A DNA stretch of 15,145 bases. Origin: Alphaproteobacteria bacterium (lineage in GTDB: Bacteria; Pseudomonadota; Alphaproteobacteria; BNTO01). The translations under genes and the position numbers were made by a program. A model generated the notes under the pieces. It was not told the DNA's origin. It searched no databases and was given only the letters and a program-made list of their open reading frames with translations. Location of the stretch: the NCBI GenBank assembly GCA_025996655.1, contig BNTO01000002.1, positions 1 to 15,145 on the forward strand, written 5' to 3'. Within the stretch, counting starts at the first letter, position 1. Every line of letters starts with the position of its first letter. Shown here piece by piece: positions 1-7,542 of the stretch.

Positions 1-483
1 TTTTAAATGTTTGACTTTGTCATAGAGTCTTCTAAAGGTTGCAATATCACGATTGCCCGTAACCCACGTCCCACCTTTCCGTGTGCGACGATCCACGGCT
101 TTGATGATTCCCAATTTTCTTTTTTTTACCCATAAAATGTCCCACTTCATCCATTTTCCTTTCGGGTATATCACCAGAAACTTCAGGCAATTTCCTGTTT
201 TCGCCGCTTCTTCCCTCCCATTCCTAACAGCCGTTGGTGAAACGTTAAACAATTTTTTGTCCTAAAATTGAAGGAAGCCTTGCTCATGGTGGTAAGCAAT
301 AACGCCATAATTTTTTTCAGGTCCTTTTCTCGTTTTCTTCTGTCTCCTTCGACAAAATTATACTTGCATATTTACCACAAATACCTTTGCTTTCCTCGAA
401 CAAACCCCTTTTTTACGACGAAATCACTTCTGCATTTCTTGCAACACATCTCTTGTACCCTTTCCAATGTTCCTCGGGCACAT
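1..483 (-). pseudogene. IS1-family transposase relic, 3' end beyond the window
   Basis: Reading the minus strand in shifting frames gives recognisable pieces of an IS1-type transposase. From about 449 downward there is a CxxC-type N-terminal piece containing KKGFVRGKQRYL, interrupted by TAA at 372-374. From about 110 to the window edge there is a C-terminal piece containing AVDRRTRKGGTWVTGNRD followed by a TFRRLYDKVKHLK stretch, which resembles the InsB catalytic region. Between them the reading shifts frame at least twice (for example a piece with EVSGDIPE and MDEVGHFMGKK lies in another frame). A possible original start is ATG at 481-483, followed by Cys-Pro. The gene cannot make an intact transposase. 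No terminal inverted repeat could be fixed, so the outer boundary near 483-505 is approximate. The family call rests on remembered IS1 motifs, not on a search. Confidence 0.62.
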
Positions 484-618
484 TATAAAGCATCTATCTT
501 TTAATTAAAACTCTCAAAAACGACGGCTCTAACAAAGAAAAGGATAAAGGGTGTTATAGAAGTTCAGACATTCAAAAGTTTCTCTAAATATTTCAGCCCC
601 TTTCTTAAAGACATCATT

Positions 619-1119
619 GTGGAACAGATAAAGTCTTATAGGACTTCCCTAGACAGGGAGAAAAATTTAGAACCGGTCTTGTATTCTCTTTCAACCCATA
701 AATGGCTCAGAAATGCTATTGCAGGCCAACTGGGGTCTGACAGCGCTCCCCCTGCGGCTAAGGAAATAAAACAGATATTGAGAGATTGCATCAAGACGGC
801 TCACGACGACCTCAATCTTCGGAAAGGAGCGTTTTCCACAGTCCAAGAAGACTTTGTCGGTTTGTCTACTGCCTTCAGGGGATATTTGAATAATTCAATG
901 CAAGGGAAATACACCACCTCCCCTCTTCATCGTTTAATTACGCGTATTAGAGAAGAACAAGCTAAAGCAAAAAGACAGGATAGAGATGTAGCAAATGCAC
1001 AGGACGCGAACAGGACCATAGCGGCCGAACGAGCGGCTACCCTGGAAAAAACTATTAGCTGTCGGACTCATCAGAGGCAGACATCTGACTTTGTTGCACC
1101 GGTGGCTCGGCCGGGATGA
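619..1119 (+). CDS. hypothetical protein, probably a truncated gene remnant
   Basis: This 166-residue ORF starts at GTG 619 with no clear ribosome binding site. The same frame is open back to 505, just after the TAA at 502-504, with no ATG in that stretch. That fits a gene whose 5' end was lost where the IS1 relic begins. The product is hydrophilic, with a charged, probably coiled-coil segment near residues 110-145 rich in Lys, Arg, Ala and Glu. No signal peptide or known motif was recognised. After the stop at 1117-1119, a different frame (about 1145-1300) gives protein-like sequence (VENELSNLSEIPVDLVRKW), suggesting the original gene was longer and has been frameshifted. It may be a real small gene, but a decaying fragment is more likely. 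Confidence 0.4.
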   Translation: MEQIKSYRTSLDREKNLEPVLYSLSTHKWLRNAIAGQLGSDSAPPAAKEIKQILRDCIKTAHDDLNLRKGAFSTVQEDFVGLSTAFRGYLNNSMQGKYTTSPLHRLITRIREEQAKAKRQDRDVANAQDANRTIAAERAATLEKTISCRTHQRQTSDFVAPVARPG

Positions 1120-1439
1120 GACCTTTAATACGATTGTTCTTTAGTTAGTAGAGAACGAACTAAGTAATCTTTCCGAGATTCCTGTAGACCTTGTTAGGAA
1201 ATGGGTCAGGGATGAACCGACGGGAATGACGGGAACTCAAAATACAACACTAGAAAACACTTGGACCCAATATGGATATTCGGGAGTTATTCGCCTTTTG
1301 CTTCCTAAACGGGGTTGGGGGATAAAAAGTTATGGGGGAACGCCTTTAACTTTTTTCCAAGCTGGAAAGCGTCGTAGCGTTTGTGCTAGCCTTTATGTGC
1401 TTTTGAGCGCAACCTGTATCGCAAAAAAGAGAGGGTCGT
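1120..1439. other. gap between the remnant ORF and tyrS
   Basis: This 320-base stretch contains a short frame (about 1145-1465) that may be the continuation of the broken upstream gene. No tRNA, terminator hairpin or convincing sigma-70 promoter was seen. The only clear signal is the tyrS ribosome binding site, GAGAGG, a few bases before 1440. Confidence 0.4.
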
Positions 1440-2699
1440 ATGTCGCAATTTTCTTTTCGTTCTGAACTTTTACGCACTCTTCAAGAAAGGGATTTTATTT
1501 ATCAAGTCACCGACGGCGAAGCCCTTGACGCGTTCTGCCTCAAAGGAAAAATCACGGGCTATATTGGTTTTGACGCCACGGCCAACAGTCTTCAGGTTGG
1601 AAATTTATCCGCGATCATGCTTTTGCGCTGGATGCAGAAATTGGGTCACACGCCCATCGTCTTGCTGGGGGGCGGGACGAGCCGCGTGGGGGATCCGTCT
1701 TTTCGCCAAACATCGCGTCCTTTGGCCTCTCTGGATCAAATTCGCGAAAATATCCAAGGGATTGCACGCATTTTCAGCTGCTTGCTTAATTTTGAAAAAA
1801 TCGCCAATCGCGCCCTCCTTTTGAATAACGAGGACTGGCTCGTCCCCTTGCGCTACGTCGATTTCCTTCGGGATTATGGCTGTCATTTCACGGTGAATCG
1901 GATGCTTTCCTTTGAAAGTGTGAAGACGCGGCTGGACAGAGAGGAACCTTTGAGTTTTTTGGAATTCAATTATATGTTGATGCAGGCGTATGATTTTTAT
2001 TACCTCCACGAAAATTATGCCTGTTCTTTGCAGATGGGCGGCTCGGACCAGTGGGGCAATATTGTTAACGGCGTCGAGCTCACGCGCAAACTTACGCGCG
2101 TCCCTGTTTTTGGGTTGACAGCCCCTTTAGTGACGAATGCTGCCGGGCAAAAAATGGGCAAAACCGCCGAAGGCGCGGTTTGGCTCAATGGGAATATGCT
2201 GTTGCCTTATGATTATTGGCAGTTTTGGCGTAATACGGATGATCGTGATGTCGGGAGATATCTCAAGAAATTTACCGATTTGCCTCTTGACGACATCCAG
2301 CGGCTCGCGCAGCTTTCGGGGAACGAAATCAATGAAGCCAAAAAAATTCTAGCCGATGAGGCGACGGCTATGGTCCACGGACGCGACGTTTTGGAGGGGA
2401 TTCATGCCGCCGCGGGGTCTGTTTTTTTGAAAGAGGAAAGGGATGATTCGGCCTTGCCGTCTTTGGCGCTTCCTGTCGCGCGGCTTCCGATGTCTTTGGC
2501 AGATCTGTTTGTGCTAGCGAATCTTTGCGAAAGCAAGGGCGAATTTAAGCGCTTGGTAGCAGGCAAGGGCGCGAGTTTTCAAAATGAAATTATAGAAAAC
2601 CCGAAACAAACGATTGCCCAAAAGGATTTTTCAAATGGCTACGTGTTTTTGTCTTTGGGAAAGAAAAGGCACGTCAAAGTTGTTTTGACAAAATCCTAA
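1440..2699 (+). CDS. tyrS: tyrosyl-tRNA synthetase (TyrRS)
   Basis: Class I aminoacyl-tRNA synthetase that activates tyrosine with ATP and loads it on tRNA-Tyr in the cytosol. The 419-residue length is normal for the bacterial enzyme. The Rossmann catalytic domain covers about residues 1-330, with the tyrosine-pocket segments YIGFDATA (41-48) and GGSDQWGN (200-207). The second class I signature is KMGKT (238-242). An S4-type RNA-binding domain lies at about 355-419. The ATG at 1440 is preceded by GAGAGG at normal spacing. One oddity: the first class I signature (HIGH) reads QVGN at residues 52-55, so the first His is replaced by Gln (codon CAG) and the last by Asn. The rest of the protein is intact, so it is called functional. 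The gene is monocistronic and converges on accA. Confidence 0.96.
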   Translation: MSQFSFRSELLRTLQERDFIYQVTDGEALDAFCLKGKITGYIGFDATANSLQVGNLSAIMLLRWMQKLGHTPIVLLGGGTSRVGDPSFRQTSRPLASLDQIRENIQGIARIFSCLLNFEKIANRALLLNNEDWLVPLRYVDFLRDYGCHFTVNRMLSFESVKTRLDREEPLSFLEFNYMLMQAYDFYYLHENYACSLQMGGSDQWGNIVNGVELTRKLTRVPVFGLTAPLVTNAAGQKMGKTAEGAVWLNGNMLLPYDYWQFWRNTDDRDVGRYLKKFTDLPLDDIQRLAQLSGNEINEAKKILADEATAMVHGRDVLEGIHAAAGSVFLKEERDDSALPSLALPVARLPMSLADLFVLANLCESKGEFKRLVAGKGASFQNEIIENPKQTIAQKDFSNGYVFLSLGKKRHVKVVLTKS

Positions 2700-2740
2700 A
2701 CGTTGCAGAGTGTCAGGCAGGCACCTTCTTTGCCTCAATT

Positions 2741-3682
2741 TTAAAGATGTGTACCCATGCTTATAAATTTCTGTTCCCTCTGCATTTTGAAATCTGTTTT
2801 TTTCAAGAGAGCCGCCAAATTTCGCTCAAGGGCGGCTTTTACATTTTGAAGGATGACATCTTTATTACGATGAGCCCCGCCGAGGGGTTCGGGAATGATC
2901 TCATCAATCACACTAAGTTTGAGCAAATCTTGCGCCGTGAGTTTTTGGGCACTTGCAGCTAGTTCGTGCGCCTCTGCGGTTTTCCACAAAATAGACGCGC
3001 AGCCCTCAGGGGAAATAACCGAATAAACGGAATGCTCCAGCATGAGAACGCGATTGGCCGTCGCAATAGCGATGGCGCCGCCCGAGCCCCCCTCGCCGAG
3101 AACCACACTGATCAAAGGAATGCGCGCACGCACGCACGCTTGGATGCAACTGGCGATAGCCTGAGATTGGCCACGCTCTTCCGAATCTATCCCGGGGTAG
3201 GCCCCGCTTGTGTTGACAAAACTTAAAAGGGGCAGGTGGAATTTGTCGGCGAGCTCAATGAGGCGCTTGGCTTTGCGGTACCCCTCTGGGCGTGCCATAC
3301 CAAAATTGTGTTTAAGGCGCGTTTCGGTTGTGTTTCCTTTCTGCTGCCCCAAAATGACGACGGGACGTTTGTTAAAATGTCCCAGCCCCCCTACAAGGGC
3401 TGCATCTTCGGCAAAAAGGCGGTCCCCCGCCAAAGGTTCGAAATCCGGCACTAAAACGGGAAGATAATCAAGAAACTGGGGGCGATCTTCATGGCGAGCC
3501 ACCAAAACTTTTTGCCAAGGGGTAAGCGTTGCGTACGTTTTTTCCAGAAGTTTTTGCGCCTTATTTTGAAGGCGGTTAATGTCGGACGCAATGTTGACGT
3601 TGCCTGTGCTGGAGAGAGTGCGGAGTTCTTCAATTTTTCCCTCCAGCTCAGCAATAGGTTTTTCAAATTCTAAAAAGCGCAT
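2741..3682 (-). CDS. accA: acetyl-CoA carboxylase carboxyltransferase subunit alpha
   Basis: Alpha subunit of the carboxyltransferase that, with AccD, moves the carboxyl group from biotinylated AccB to acetyl-CoA to make malonyl-CoA, the first committed step of fatty-acid synthesis. The chosen start, ATG at 3682, gives MRFLEFEKPIAELEGKIEEL, the usual N-terminal helix of the family, and has AAAAGGG just upstream. A longer reading frame begins at TTG 3727 but adds 15 residues foreign to the family. The 313-residue length is normal. Diagnostic segments follow in order: GYRKAKRL, SGAYPGIDSEERGQSQAI, GEGGSGGA (oxyanion/acyl-CoA site) and SVISPEGCASILW. It lies downstream of the MORN gene on the same strand, with about 130 bases and a strong hairpin between them, so co-transcription is doubtful. 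Confidence 0.96.
   Translation of the reverse strand: MRFLEFEKPIAELEGKIEELRTLSSTGNVNIASDINRLQNKAQKLLEKTYATLTPWQKVLVARHEDRPQFLDYLPVLVPDFEPLAGDRLFAEDAALVGGLGHFNKRPVVILGQQKGNTTETRLKHNFGMARPEGYRKAKRLIELADKFHLPLLSFVNTSGAYPGIDSEERGQSQAIASCIQACVRARIPLISVVLGEGGSGGAIAIATANRVLMLEHSVYSVISPEGCASILWKTAEAHELAASAQKLTAQDLLKLSVIDEIIPEPLGGAHRNKDVILQNVKAALERNLAALLKKTDFKMQREQKFISMGTHL
2809..2840 (+). terminator. possible tyrS terminator inside the 3' end of accA
   Basis: On the plus strand AGCCGCC (2810-2816) pairs with GGCGGCT (2831-2837) across a 14-base loop, followed by TTTT and another T-rich stretch. It lies about 110 bases after the tyrS stop, within the last codons of convergent accA. The hairpin may be partly a by-product of the accA coding sequence. 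Confidence 0.38.
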
Positions 3683-3764
3683 AGCCCTTTTGGCGAAAAG
3701 ATTCCATGGAACAAGGTATTCTCGCAAATTACAAGAGGGAAAAGCAAGGAAGGAGCCGAGCGCC

Positions 3765-3796
3765 GACTCGGACTACGTTAAAACGTGGGCCGAGTC
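3765..3796 (-). terminator. strong two-tier hairpin between the MORN gene and accA
   Basis: GACTCGG (3765-3771) pairs with CCGAGTC (3790-3796). Inside, ACGTT pairs with AACGT around a two-base loop, separated by a 3x3 internal loop. It sits directly after the MORN gene stop (3812) and before accA. It lacks a T-tract on either strand, so it may be a weak terminator, an mRNA 3' stabiliser or a protein-binding palindrome. Confidence 0.4.
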
Positions 3797-3811
3797 TCTG
3801 TACGGAACTGC

Positions 3812-4420
3812 CTACCGCACGGAGATAGGCTCCTCTTTGTCGTCCTTCCAGTGCCCGTTATAGAGGACTGTTCCGTTCTTATCTGTCAAAGTTCCAGCTC
3901 CGTGCCTTTTACCTTCTTGCCATTGTCCGTTATACACTCTTCCATCTACGTACGTATAAACGCCATTCCCTTCCCTTAAGTCGTTCACCAAATCTCCCTC
4001 AAACCGATCACCGTTTGGATAGGTAACAGCTCCTTTTCTTTCCCTTTTATCGCCGCTCCACGTTCCGGTATGCCTACATCCCGCTGCGTGTGTATAAACG
4101 CCTGTTCCTTCTTTTTTGCCCTTCACCCAATAACCTTCATATCTATTCCCATTAGCCTCTATTATACAGCCTTTGCCTTCTGGTTTTCCTTCCACAAAGT
4201 CTCCCTCGTACAAATCTCCATTGTCTCGCCAGAGCCCATAGCCCTCTTTCTGGACGCCACCGAATCCCACTTCATACCCGTTTTGTTTTAAATAAGCGAT
4301 ATCCACAAGGCGACGGACTTTCCTAGACATTTCTGCGTTTTCTGGTTGGAGATAAGCCTTCAACCTCTCTTCCTCTTTGGGAAGTAACTCCTCGAAAGAA
4401 GAAGAGGAACCATCCTGCAT
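3812..4420 (-). CDS. MORN-repeat protein
   Basis: The 202-residue product contains five full 23-residue MORN repeats from about residue 71 to 185 (pattern YEGxWxxGxxxGxGxxxxxxGxx) and a partial sixth at 187-198. The first 60 residues are a charged, Ser- and Glu-rich helical region. No signal peptide or membrane segment is visible. MORN repeats form elongated beta-hairpin solenoids that bind lipids or proteins, and bacterial symbionts often carry them as possible host-directed proteins; the role here is unknown. The ATG at 4420 is the first in frame, because an in-frame TGA lies upstream at about 4508. AGGAG abuts the ATG, which is tighter than usual, so a start at Met31 is possible. The upstream 100 bases match the leader found before genes A, B and C, so this gene sits in the fourth slot of the thrS-tail array. 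Confidence 0.85.
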   Translation of the reverse strand: MQDGSSSSFEELLPKEEERLKAYLQPENAEMSRKVRRLVDIAYLKQNGYEVGFGGVQKEGYGLWRDNGDLYEGDFVEGKPEGKGCIIEANGNRYEGYWVKGKKEGTGVYTHAAGCRHTGTWSGDKRERKGAVTYPNGDRFEGDLVNDLREGNGVYTYVDGRVYNGQWQEGKRHGAGTLTDKNGTVLYNGHWKDDKEEPISVR

Positions 4421-4479
4421 CTCCTGTTTCTCTTCATGCAGGCACAGGACTGAGTTTCTATGCTTTTCAAACTTGGCGT

Positions 4480-5050
4480 TCAGCGCTGTATATTCCAGAA
4501 AGCGTCAAAAAGGAAACATTTTTTTACCCTTCATTCATGATTTTTTAAGAAATGTTCAGGGATGTACAGGAGGCGGTGGATTGGCCTCTTTAAAAATCCG
4601 CTTTCCTCGCCCTGTACCCTACGGTAGTTGCGTCTCCTTTGGCCTACGGCACCGTCACCTCTACATCTACGGCAATCGTCCCTCGTCCACAAGCCGTGCC
4701 ACAAACTCGTCGACAGGCACGGTTTGCTGCGCGTCGGTCCCAAGCTTTCGTACCGTCACGGTCCCGTCCGCCGCTTCTTTGCGCCCTACAACCAGCACAT
4801 AAGGAATTTTTTGCAACGAATGCTCGCGGACTTTATAGGAAAGGGTTTCGTTACGCGCATCTATCTCTGTACGCAGCTCCCGTTGCCGCAGCTTGTCGAC
4901 GATCGCTTGCGCCGCGCCGTTGGCGTCCTCCGTGATCGTCACCACAACGGCCTGAACAGGCGTCAACCATACCGGGAAAGCCCCAGCGTATTGCTCGATT
5001 AAAATCCCCATAAACCGCTCCAAAGACCCCATCACAGCGCGGTGCAACAT
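4480..5050 (-). repeat. array module R4 (thrS tail + hairpin + leader)
   Basis: The most distant direct repeat from intact thrS. On the minus strand it runs from the thrS Met509 codon (5050) through the thrS stop (4667-4669), a shortened 5-bp hairpin (GAGGC 4570-4574 / GCCTC 4584-4588) and a leader whose minus strand aligns without gaps with the promoter block of R1 and R2. Its -10-like TATACA is at 4487-4492. The 3' non-coding part is more diverged than in R1 and R2. Confidence 0.85.
4667..5050 (-). pseudogene. thrS 3' fragment, copy 4
   Basis: Encodes a near-perfect copy of ThrRS residues 509-635: the zinc-ligand His511 region, class II motif 3 (GSLERFMGILIEQ) and the whole anticodon-binding domain to the final GRLP. 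Only about 8 of 127 residues differ from the intact protein and there is no internal stop or frameshift. Upstream, the frame continues into unrelated sequence that includes a hairpin with a T-run, with only a TTG as possible start. It cannot aminoacylate alone because the core catalytic and editing domains are missing. It is either a duplication remnant kept in frame by gene conversion or, less likely, a free anticodon-binding protein. Confidence 0.85.
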
Positions 5051-5069
5051 TCTGGAAAATCCTTTCGGG

Positions 5070-5106
5070 AAAAATTCGCGGGAAACGTTGCGCTCCGGTT
5101 TCCCGC
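5070..5106 (-). terminator. rho-independent terminator after gene C
   Basis: On the minus strand GCGGGAAAC (5106-5098) pairs with GTTTCCCGC (5086-5078) over an 11-base loop. GAATTTTTC follows, giving a nine-base-pair stem and a T-run. It lies about 105 bases beyond the gene C stop and immediately before the R4 thrS fragment, so it should end the gene C transcript there. Confidence 0.6.
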
Positions 5107-5174
5107 AAAGTTTCCCAATGTGGCCGCCTGACAAGTCGGCGGGTTACAAATCGAGAAAGGTCCGTTTGGTTCGC

Positions 5175-5209
5175 GCCCCTACGCGGAACAAGTTCCGTCC
5201 GGGGCTTTT
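5175..5209. terminator. compound GC-rich hairpin just after the gene C stop
   Basis: GCCCC (5175-5179) pairs with GGGGC (5201-5205), and inside CGGAA (5184-5188) pairs with TTCCG (5193-5197) around a CAAG loop. The plus strand continues with TTTT (5206-5209). It starts two bases past the gene C stop. Read on the minus strand it has no T-tract, so it could serve as a plus-strand terminator that blocks antisense transcription into gene C. Confidence 0.42.
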
Positions 5210-5210
5210 G

Positions 5211-7079
5211 CTATTGCATTGTTGGGACGCTGCTGATTGTCACTATTATGTTCCCCGGCTCGCTCGTGTCGAAGGGGTTTCCGGCGAACATGGGGTTCTT
5301 CGGTTTTGACCACGGAAAATTCTGGCTAATGGTAGCAGCCCTCACGAGTGCTGCTCCTTTCCCTGCCCCGGCGGCCCGCGCCACGAGGTTTTCGTCTATC
5401 AGGTCTCCCCTGTTTTTCAAACCCACTCTAGTGATATCGAGGATGGGTATTTCCTTCTCCATATCGGCATATGCAACAGCGGTTTTCAGGAACTTATAGA
5501 CGCCTTTAGCCGGCATTGAGGACATAAAGTTTACGAGTACAGTCATCGCGTGTTCTCGGATGCTCGGGTTCCCCTTAGGAGCGGAAACCGCCCATCCTTC
5601 GCCGTCCTGGGGCTGCAATCTTATTTGATCGATTTCATTAAAGGCATCAGGGATAATTTTTAACAAAATGTAAATCGTTTCCTTATCCTGCGTAATCTCC
5701 ATCAACTTGTGGATTTTCCCTTTTTCGTCCTTTTCCTCCTTCAGCATTTGGGCGACTTCTTGCTCCATCGATTGCCTGATTTCTTTTTTTGTCAGCGTCC
5801 TTGCCGCGCTCCCCCCCCACCAGTGGGCGTTTATGTAGCCGGCGAACGCAGCAGTTTCTTTCGCTTCATCAGACTTTCTCAACGCCGCCCTGCCTTCTAT
5901 GTAATAGGGGCTTTGCAGCCACACGAGATGCTGTTTGTTCATTCCGAATATCGCTTGCATTTTTTGTCTATTCTTTGCGATCGTTTCTATTTGGATTAGT
6001 CTTAATATCAGGTCTCGCATCATTCCCGTAAACCCATTTGCTATGTCGTATTCATTACCCGTTTGCTTTGTGGCTTCGTCCGTCCCTGTTGCTGCGTCTT
6101 CTTTATTCTCAATTTGCGGGTCTGGCTTCCTTTCTTCTTCGCGCCTAATGTGCTCTCCGTTCGGTCCAGCCTCGCGCTTCGACTCGCGGAGTACCGTAAT
6201 TAACCCTTCGATTGCCTCCGCTCTATTCTCCAATAGGGCCATCAATTTCGCAAAAGCAATGACCTTTTCCTGCGTCTCAGGGGTTACGTGTGTTTCTGTT
6301 TCTGATGTGACGAAACGTTCTTTCAAAGTCTTCATGTCCTCAGCCAGCTGAGTCACACGCTCTTTCGTGTCGGCTGACGGAGCCGCGGTGATGTCGAATG
6401 AATTATTTATGTTGTGGCTCAAAAAGCCCGTCGAAGAGGGTGCTGGAGGTCTGATGTTGCTGAGCCGGCTGAAGCCCGGAAGAACGGGTCCGCTGAACCA
6501 CTCTGGGTTGGTCTCGATATCTTTTTTAGGTTCGTTTATTTCAAGTAATGTTCCCACACTTTGATTTGCGATGGTTAAGACGTTTTGTGTTTCCTCTCGC
6601 GTCCGTGGTCCGCCCTCGTTGTGCTGAGTCACACGCCTATCCGTGTCGGCTGTCGCAGCCTCGGATTTGTCGGATGGATTATTTGTGTTGAAGCCCAAAA
6701 AGCCCATCGAAGAGGGTACTGGAGGTCTGGTGGTGCCGAGCCAGCTGGAGCTCTGAGGACTGAGTCCGCTGGACCCCTCTGTGTGTGTCTCGTTATTTTT
6801 TTTAGGGTCGGTTCTGTTAAGTAATTTGTTCACGCTTTGTGCTGCGACGGTTAAGACGTTTTCTATCTCTTCCCGCGTCCGTGGTCTGCCTTTGTTCTAA
6901 AGTTCGCCTATCTTCGAAGTACTTTTTTCGCAAGCCGTCAAGTTTTGTTTTATGGTTGCTTGCGCCAAAGAAGGAGTTTGGGCGCCTTGCTTTCTGGCGA
7001 CGACCGAAGATTCAACTCCGGCTGGGCACGTGAGCGCCCCTAAAAAACAAAAGGGAAGAAAAAAAATTTTGCGGTGCAT
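5211..7079 (-). pseudogene. gene C: exported cargo-family protein interrupted by an in-frame TAG
   Basis: The frame from ATG 7079 to the TAG at 5211-5213 is one continuous reading frame except for an amber codon at 6897-6899 (codon 61). Codons 1-60 encode a signal peptide (MHRKIFFLPFCFLGAL, then TCPAGVESS) like those of A and B. After the stop come two 92-codon tandem repeats (6884-6609 and 6608-about 6335) containing NVLT, QSV, PKK and GFL motifs. A charged linker precedes the family core at about codons 344-397: YDIANGFTGMMRD, a KMQAIFGM segment, then W and YYIEGR. Codons 62-622 remain open and could start at GTG 6833, but without the signal peptide. CAG to TAG is the simplest origin of the stop, since related repeats have Gln or His nearby. 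Read-through, a sequencing error or true inactivation cannot be told apart here. Function unknown. Confidence 0.7.
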
Positions 7080-7111
7080 AAAAAAACCAAGTTAAAAAAT
7101 CACTTAACCTA

Positions 7112-7141
7112 TTTATACCCCGGAAAGAATAAAAAGTGCAA
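7112..7141 (-). promoter_or_regulatory. gene C promoter
   Basis: Minus strand TTGCAC (7141-7136), 18 bases, TATAAA (7117-7112), ending 32 bases before ATG 7079. It aligns with the promoter block of genes A and B, although the surrounding sequence has diverged. In this copy the upstream reading frame aligned with the long A and B ORFs hits a TAG. Confidence 0.55.
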
Positions 7142-7263
7142 CACTTTTTTTACTATTTTTTTCATGCTTTTTTAAGAAAGGTTAGGGAGGGGCAGAAATG
7201 TTGAGAGAGGCGGTGTTTGGCCTCTCTAAAATCCGCTTTCCTCGCCCGTTTATCCCTGCCTCT

Positions 7264-7430
7264 TGGCGCTGCGCCGCTGGCGTCCTCCGTAATCGTCACC
7301 ACGACAGCCTGAACCGGCGTCAACCATACCGGGAAAGCTCCAGCGTATTGTTCCATCAAAATCCCAATAAACCGCTCTAAAGACCCCAACACAGCACGGT
7401 GCAACATCACGGGGTGCGCCCTCGCGTACT
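7264..7430 (-). pseudogene. thrS 3' fragment, copy 3 (deleted)
   Basis: Encodes residues matching ThrRS from [17 protein letters not shown] to about TEDASGAA, then jumps directly into the sequence that normally follows the thrS stop. The anticodon-binding domain is thus mostly gone. The minus-strand frame runs on into a non-homologous tail. This is the clearest decayed member of the array and shows that an intact thrS tail is not strictly kept in every module. Confidence 0.8.
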
Positions 7431-7458
7431 CTCCCTTGCCATAAAAGGTCTGGCGCAA

Positions 7459-7506
7459 ATTATACCCAACCGCAAAAACGCTCGTATTTTAATGATCGGG
7501 TATAAT
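7459..7506. repeat. 9-bp inverted repeat after gene B
   Basis: ATTATACCC (7459-7467) and GGGTATAAT (7498-7506) are a perfect inverted pair separated by 30 bases, just past the gene B stop. Each arm also carries a TATAAT-like hexamer. The function is unclear: a transcript-end hairpin or divergent promoter-like elements. Confidence 0.4.
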
Positions 7507-7542
7507 CTAGCTCTTAACAAAAATTCAAATCTGACCTGTCCT

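Larger units (their letters stand above)
7013..7430 (-). repeat. array module R3, internally deleted
   Basis: Third direct-repeat module. On the minus strand it holds a short thrS piece, the hairpin AGAGAGGC/GCCTCTCT (7227-7220 with 7211-7204), a promoter block and the signal-peptide codons of gene C. About 85 thrS codons between the GAAQ region and the stop are missing compared with the other modules. Its promoter and signal-peptide part is more diverged than R1 and R2. Confidence 0.78.

Noticed and set aside
3683..3727. 15-residue N-terminal extension of AccA from a TTG
   Set aside because: The family starts at the internal ATG 3682, which has a good ribosome binding site; the extension matches nothing in AccA.
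4377..4802. Plus-strand open frames opposite the thrS tails (also near 8954-9304 and 11041-11346)
   Set aside because: They are antisense to the conserved ThrRS frame and recur only because that sequence is repeated; no ribosome binding sites fit and the proteins look like composition artefacts.
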